Assembly (NCBI RefSeq): GCF_039544205.1
Contig: NZ_BAABLF010000001.1
Span: 1-64,000, forward strand
Reading direction: 5' to 3'
Source: Ferrimonas gelatinilytica
Lineage (GTDB): Bacteria; Pseudomonadota; Gammaproteobacteria; Enterobacterales; Shewanellaceae
Length of the DNA: 64,000 nt
Shown here: positions 60,220-64,000 of the stretch, in pieces
How the letters are laid out: every line of letters starts with the position of its first letter
Numbering within the stretch: the stretch's first letter is position 1
Made by a program: the position numbers and the translations under genes
The notes under the pieces: model-generated
Seen by the model: only the letters and a program-made list of their open reading frames with translations
Database searches by the model: none
What the model was told of the DNA's origin: nothing

Positions 60220-60477
60220 ATGAGCAAAGAGAGATCGTTCTGTACCCTACCCAACTCCACCGAGCGCACCCTGTACGCCTTCGCGGGCTTCATGGTTCTG
60301 CTCTCCGTGGCACTGACCGTCTGGGTCCACCCCATGTTCGTCTGGTTAACCGTGTTTGTTGGCGCCAACCTGATGCAAAACGCCTTTACCGGCTTTTGCC
60401 CTGCGACCATGGTGATGCGTAAACTGGGACTGCGCTCCGAGCGCGAACTGGCCCAGCAACCCAAAACGAGGACATGA
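60220..60477 (+). CDS. DUF2892-family inner membrane protein
   Basis: An 85-residue protein with two membrane helices (TLYAFAGFMVLLSVALTVWV and MFVWLTVFVGANLMQNAFTG) and the DUF2892 signature GFCPATMVMRKLGL. In E. coli YgaP this domain is fused to a rhodanese; here the rhodanese is the next gene. AAAAGGAG precedes the ATG. Its TGA overlaps the next ATG. Confidence 0.88.
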   Translation: MSKERSFCTLPNSTERTLYAFAGFMVLLSVALTVWVHPMFVWLTVFVGANLMQNAFTGFCPATMVMRKLGLRSERELAQQPKTRT

Positions 60478-60914
60478 TGTTAAATAAGCATTTGACCCAG
60501 GGCGCCCTCGCCCTGCTTATGGCCACGGGCGCCCTGCTCCCCTCTGCCCTGGCTCTCCCTTTGGCTCAAGGCGAGGTGGACAGCGCCGCGACCGAAGCCT
60601 CAACTCCCGCTCCCGCTCCCGCTGCCCAGGCTGCACGCCAGGCCTGGCAGTGGATCCAGCAGGGCGCGGTGGTGATCGACGTCCGCTCCGACGAAGAGTT
60701 TGCCCAAGGGCACCTCAGTGGCGCTAAGCATATCCCCTATGATCGCATCGGCGAACAGATCGGGGGGCTGTCACTGTCGCCGGACCAGCCCATCGTGGTG
60801 TACTGCCGCAGTGGTCGCCGCTCGGGCATCGCCCAGGCAACGTTGGAGGCGATGGGGTACAGCCAGGTGCACAACGGGGGCGGCCTGGAAACTCTTCGGG
60901 CTGAGCGCCCCTGA
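60474..60914 (+). CDS. Exported rhodanese-like sulfurtransferase
   Basis: A 146-residue single-domain rhodanese. Uncommonly it has a signal peptide (ALALLMATGALLPSALA) and an Ala/Pro-rich linker (STPAPAPAAQAARQ), so the domain lies in the periplasm or is anchored there. The domain has VVIDVRSDEEFAQGHLSGA and the active Cys in VVYCRSGRRSGIA. The ATG at 60474 overlaps the DUF2892 stop (ATGA); an ATG at 60477 has slightly better spacing from GAGG. It probably works with the DUF2892 protein in sulfane-sulfur handling. Confidence 0.9.
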   Translation: MMLNKHLTQGALALLMATGALLPSALALPLAQGEVDSAATEASTPAPAPAAQAARQAWQWIQQGAVVIDVRSDEEFAQGHLSGAKHIPYDRIGEQIGGLSLSPDQPIVVYCRSGRRSGIAQATLEAMGYSQVHNGGGLETLRAERP

Positions 60915-60951
60915 GCGAGCCCAGTCAGTAAGGATTCACCAGGCCGCGGGT

Positions 60952-61896
60952 TCAGTGGCCGTTACGGCCGTTCTCGTAACGCTCCCGCTCCGCTTCCAGC
61001 TGGTCCGCGACCCTCGCCACCGCCGCTTCCCCGGCGGCGATCGCTTCGCTGGCACGCTGGAACTCCATGGTGGCGATCGCCCCCACCCTAGGCAGGACCA
61101 TCGCCTCCGGCGGATCCCCCACCAGCCGGGAGCGCTTGTGCCGCTGCTCCAGGATCGCCATCGCCTGGTGCATCACCGCCACCGAGCTTGGATGCTCACT
61201 GGTAAAGGTGCGCTTGAGACGACTCAGCACATCCCGGCCGGTGATCAAAAAATCCATGAAACCGCTGTCGGCTGCCTGCCGCGTCTTCTGCGCCTCCGGC
61301 ACCGGCGTGTCCATCTTGACCACCCCATCCCGGTGCTGACGACTCTCCCCGTGCAGGTCCACCGCGATCACCATATCCGCGCCCAGCGCCCGGCAAGCTG
61401 AGACCGGCACCGGGTTGACCACCGCCCCATCCACCAGGTAGCGATCGCCAATCTTCTTGGGCAGCATCAGGCCCGGAATGGAACAGGAAGCACGGATGTT
61501 CTCCTTCAGATCGCCCTGGTCCAGCCACACCTCCTGTCCGGTGTAAAGATCCGTGGCCACGGCCATGAAGGGCATGGTCAACTCATCCAGGCTGCTTAAC
61601 CCGATGGCGCTGCCGCCAATATCAAACACCTTGTCGCCCTCGATCAGGCCACCACGGCGCCAGGAGGGATCCATCAACCCCATTACATCCCAGCTGGAGA
61701 AGCTCAGCACCCAATCCTCCAACGCGTCCAGCTTACCGGCGGCATAGGCAGCGCCGACAAAGGCCCCGATGGAGCACCCGGCCACCACCTGCGGGGCCAT
61801 ATCCAGTTCGATCAGTGCCTTGAGCACACCAATATGCGCCCACCCCTTTGCGGCCCCACTGCCCAGGGCTACCCCTATCTTTAACTGCTCAGACAT
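60952..61896 (-). CDS. rssA: Patatin-like phospholipase RssA
   Basis: A 314-residue patatin-family serine hydrolase. The oxyanion loop is GSGAAKGWAHIG, the nucleophile is S42 in GCSIGA, and the catalytic Asp is D157 in YLVDGAVVNP. A C-terminal helical tail (AVARVADQLEAERERYENG) follows. It matches RssA of enterics, where rssA neighbours rssB, but rssB is not here. It is convergent with the rhodanese gene. The lipid substrate is unknown. Confidence 0.92.
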   Translation of the reverse strand: MSEQLKIGVALGSGAAKGWAHIGVLKALIELDMAPQVVAGCSIGAFVGAAYAAGKLDALEDWVLSFSSWDVMGLMDPSWRRGGLIEGDKVFDIGGSAIGLSSLDELTMPFMAVATDLYTGQEVWLDQGDLKENIRASCSIPGLMLPKKIGDRYLVDGAVVNPVPVSACRALGADMVIAVDLHGESRQHRDGVVKMDTPVPEAQKTRQAADSGFMDFLITGRDVLSRLKRTFTSEHPSSVAVMHQAMAILEQRHKRSRLVGDPPEAMVLPRVGAIATMEFQRASEAIAAGEAAVARVADQLEAERERYENGRNGH

Positions 61897-62054
61897 TCCA
61901 TCGCTCCCAAACGCGCTTATTGTTCTGCTGTGGTGGTGAACCTGTCGCCATTGTCACACAAATGCCAGCTTTTGATACATTTTGACAACACTTCCGGCGA
62001 CTGGTACTTTGCCGCGCCAACCCTTCCCTTTCAACCCGTCAGGTCTCCTCTCCT

Positions 62055-63614
62055 ATGTTTGAACTTCGCAGTAACCCAGACGCCACGGTTCGTGCCGATC
62101 TGCTCTCCGGCCTCACCGTTGCGCTGGCCCTGGTGCCCGAAGCCGTGGCCTTCGCCTTCGTGGCCGGGGTCGAGCCCATGGTGGGGCTCTACGCCGCCTT
62201 CCTGGTCGGCCTGATCACCGCCATCTTCGGTGGCCGGCCCGGCATGATCTCCGGCGCAACCGGCGCACTGGCGGTGGTGATGGTGGCGCTGGTGGCGGAC
62301 CACGGGATCCAGTACCTCTTTGCCACTGTGGTCCTGATGGGGCTGCTGCAGATCCTCGCCGGTGCCCTGAGACTGGGAAAGTTCATCCGTCTGGTGCCCC
62401 ACCCAGTGATGCTGGGGTTTGTTAATGGCCTCGCCATCGTTATTTTCCTGGCCCAGTTGGGTCAGTTCAAGGTTCAGGACGCCACGGGTAACTGGGTCTG
62501 GATGCAGGGACAGGCGCTCTATCTGATGCTGGGGCTCATCGCACTGACCATGGCGATCATCCACTTCCTGCCCAAGATCACCACCGCCTTCCCCTCCTCC
62601 CTGGCGGCGATCCTGGTGGTCACCGGACTGGTGCACGGACTGGATCTGGACACCGCCTCCGTGGTGGATTTTGTCCGTGCCATGACCGGTGACACCACCG
62701 CCACCCTGGAGGGTACCCTGCCCACCTTCGCCATCCCGGCGGTGCCCCTGAACTGGGAAACCCTGACCATCATCTTTCCCTACGCCTTGGTGCTAGCCGC
62801 CATCGGCCTGATTGAATCCCTGCTGACTCTGACCCTAGTGGACGAACTGACCCAGACCCGAGGCAAGGGCAACCGCGAGTGTGTGGGCCAGGGTGCCGCC
62901 AACGTCGTGACCGGTTTCTTCGGCGGCATGGGCGGTTGCGCCATGATTGGCCAGTCGATGATCAACATCAACTCCGGCGGCCGCTCCCGACTCTCCGGCG
63001 CCTCGGCAGCACTGTTCCTGCTCGGCTTTATCCTGTTCGGTGCCCATCTGATCGAGATGATCCCCATCGCCGCCCTGGTGGGCGTCATGTTCATGGTGGT
63101 TCTGGGGACCTTCGAATGGTCGAGCCTGCGGATCATGGGCAAGATCCCCAAGGCGGATGCCATGGTGATTGTTTTGGTATCGGCGGTGACGGTAATCACC
63201 GATCTGGCGGTCGCGGTCTTTGTGGGCGTGGTGATCTCCGCGCTGCGCTTCGCCTGGGAGCATGCCACCCATATGACGGCCAAGACCCACATCAATGAGC
63301 AGGGCTGGAAGAGCTACCAGCCCCAGGGGCCACTGTTTTTCGCCTCAGTTACCAGTTTCCTGGATCTGTTCGACGCCAAGAACGACCCCGAGGAGGTGAT
63401 CGTGGATTTTCGGGACTCCCGGGTCGCGGATCACTCCGCTCTGGAGGCGATCGACACCCTGGCTGAGCGTTACCTGCGGGAGGGCAAGCGCCTTCACCTG
63501 CGCCACCTGAGTGCCGAATGTCGGCAGTTACTGGATAAAGCGGGGGATCTGGTGGAGGTCAACCTGCTGGAGGATCCGGATTACAAGGTCGCGACCGACC
63601 GCTTGGCGGGGTGA
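62055..63614 (+). CDS. SulP-family anion transporter with STAS domain
   Basis: A 519-residue inner-membrane transporter. The SulP core runs to about residue 400 with LLSGLTVALALVPEAVAFAF (helix 1), MISGATGALAVVMVALV and the inner repeat LTLVDELTQTRGKGNRE; FFGGMGGCAMIGQSMININ is a typical anion-binding loop. The C-terminal STAS domain has DPEEVIVDFRDSRVADHSAL. Substrates in the family include sulfate, bicarbonate and organic acids; none can be assigned here. The gene converges on the GGDEF gene with 17 bases between stops. Confidence 0.93.
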   Translation: MFELRSNPDATVRADLLSGLTVALALVPEAVAFAFVAGVEPMVGLYAAFLVGLITAIFGGRPGMISGATGALAVVMVALVADHGIQYLFATVVLMGLLQILAGALRLGKFIRLVPHPVMLGFVNGLAIVIFLAQLGQFKVQDATGNWVWMQGQALYLMLGLIALTMAIIHFLPKITTAFPSSLAAILVVTGLVHGLDLDTASVVDFVRAMTGDTTATLEGTLPTFAIPAVPLNWETLTIIFPYALVLAAIGLIESLLTLTLVDELTQTRGKGNRECVGQGAANVVTGFFGGMGGCAMIGQSMININSGGRSRLSGASAALFLLGFILFGAHLIEMIPIAALVGVMFMVVLGTFEWSSLRIMGKIPKADAMVIVLVSAVTVITDLAVAVFVGVVISALRFAWEHATHMTAKTHINEQGWKSYQPQGPLFFASVTSFLDLFDAKNDPEEVIVDFRDSRVADHSALEAIDTLAERYLREGKRLHLRHLSAECRQLLDKAGDLVEVNLLEDPDYKVATDRLAG

Positions 63615-63631
63615 CCGCCTGACGGGGCCCC

Positions 63632-64000
63632 TTACGCCACAGTGTGTGCCCCGGACTTCTCCTCACCCTTTGCACTGTTCGGCGCAGGCAGCGCCCTTTT
63701 ACTGCGCTGCTTGTGCCGGTACATCCGCTGGTCCGCGACCTCCAGCGCCTGATCACAGCTGAGATCCTGCCCATCGAGCGCGCACACCCCCCAGGAGAGG
63801 CGCAGGATAGCGCGATCGCAACCTGGTATCGCCAGCGGCACCCCAGGATCCAGGATCCCCTGGCAAAACTGTTCCCCCTGGCCCTCGTCGGTATTCACCA
63901 GCAATATCAGGAACTCATCCCCCCCGAATCGACCCACCATATCCGACTGACGGACGTTCTGCTTGAGGTACTCTGCCACCTTGATCAACACCTGATCACC
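63632..64000 (-). CDS. GGDEF-domain diguanylate cyclase, 3' part only
   Basis: The C-terminal 122 or so residues of a gene that enters from beyond the right edge. The piece opens with GDQVLIKVAEYLKQ, then has the catalytic GRFGGDEF and, five residues before it, RQSD, a canonical inhibitory RxxD site, so it is probably an active, product-inhibited cyclase making cyclic di-GMP. It ends with LEVADQRMYRHKQRSKRAL and a short polar tail. Input domains lie outside the window. Confidence 0.92.
   Translation of the reverse strand, partial: GDQVLIKVAEYLKQNVRQSDMVGRFGGDEFLILLVNTDEGQGEQFCQGILDPGVPLAIPGCDRAILRLSWGVCALDGQDLSCDQALEVADQRMYRHKQRSKRALPAPNSAKGEEKSGAHTVA

Overview
This window reads as about 64 kb of chromosome from a GC-rich marine-type gammaproteobacterium in the Shewanella/Ferrimonas neighbourhood (Alteromonadales). 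The reasons are TyrR of the enteric/Vibrio type, a psp-ycjXF block, sapABCDF, RdgC, Xni, PpnN and DUF3192 proteins, an NAD-type isocitrate dehydrogenase, and the order porin-phoB-phoR-pstS. The genus is inference. Almost all of it is conserved housekeeping and envelope-stress DNA. There is no rRNA, CRISPR array, prophage or intact transposon. One N (position 213) marks an unresolved repeat.

Layout. 1-2353: a minus-strand tRNA cluster (Ala, Glu, broken Val, Glu, Val) behind a strong promoter, then gltX and a small unknown gene. 2482-4564: a LysR regulator facing the glutamate symporter gltS. 4813-9755: phenylalanine/tyrosine catabolism (maiA, hpd, phhB, phhA) around tyrR, which has a TyrR box over its own promoter. 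9909-14972: phage-shock block (ycjF, ycjX, pspC, pspB, pspA) with a sigma-54 promoter and divergent pspF. 15037-20321: sapABCDF peptide ABC transporter. 20400-23733: a YbjQ-family protein, an AcuI/YhdH reductase, a LysR regulator and a DUF3429 membrane protein.

23794-33070: phosphate block, phoU-pstB-pstA-pstC on the minus strand and ppk-ppx on the plus strand, with a Pho box between them. 33387-35576: a TonB-dependent receptor. 35719-38160: an AT-rich patch that begins inside an amidohydrolase gene and also holds a small secreted protein and debris. 38220-42422: pstS, phoR, phoB and a porin, with Pho boxes ahead of phoB and pstS. Together these form a Pho regulon: sensing by PhoR/PhoB/PhoU, uptake by PstSCAB, storage and release by Ppk/Ppx.

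42693-55218: rdgC, an M61 peptidase, a TPR protein with a degenerate GGDEF domain, the ppnN-xni-SDR overlapping operon, a DUF3192 protein, a large S9 peptidase and NAD-isocitrate dehydrogenase. 55472-60914: an apparent operon of an RND/MMPL transporter, a periplasmic LolA-like protein, an outer-membrane beta-barrel, a DUF2892 membrane protein and an exported rhodanese, behind two matching palindromes that overlap the predicted promoter. This is the best candidate for an incompletely described system, possibly a three-part lipid transport route across the envelope. 60952-64000: an RssA patatin, a SulP transporter and the 3' part of a GGDEF protein cut by the window edge.
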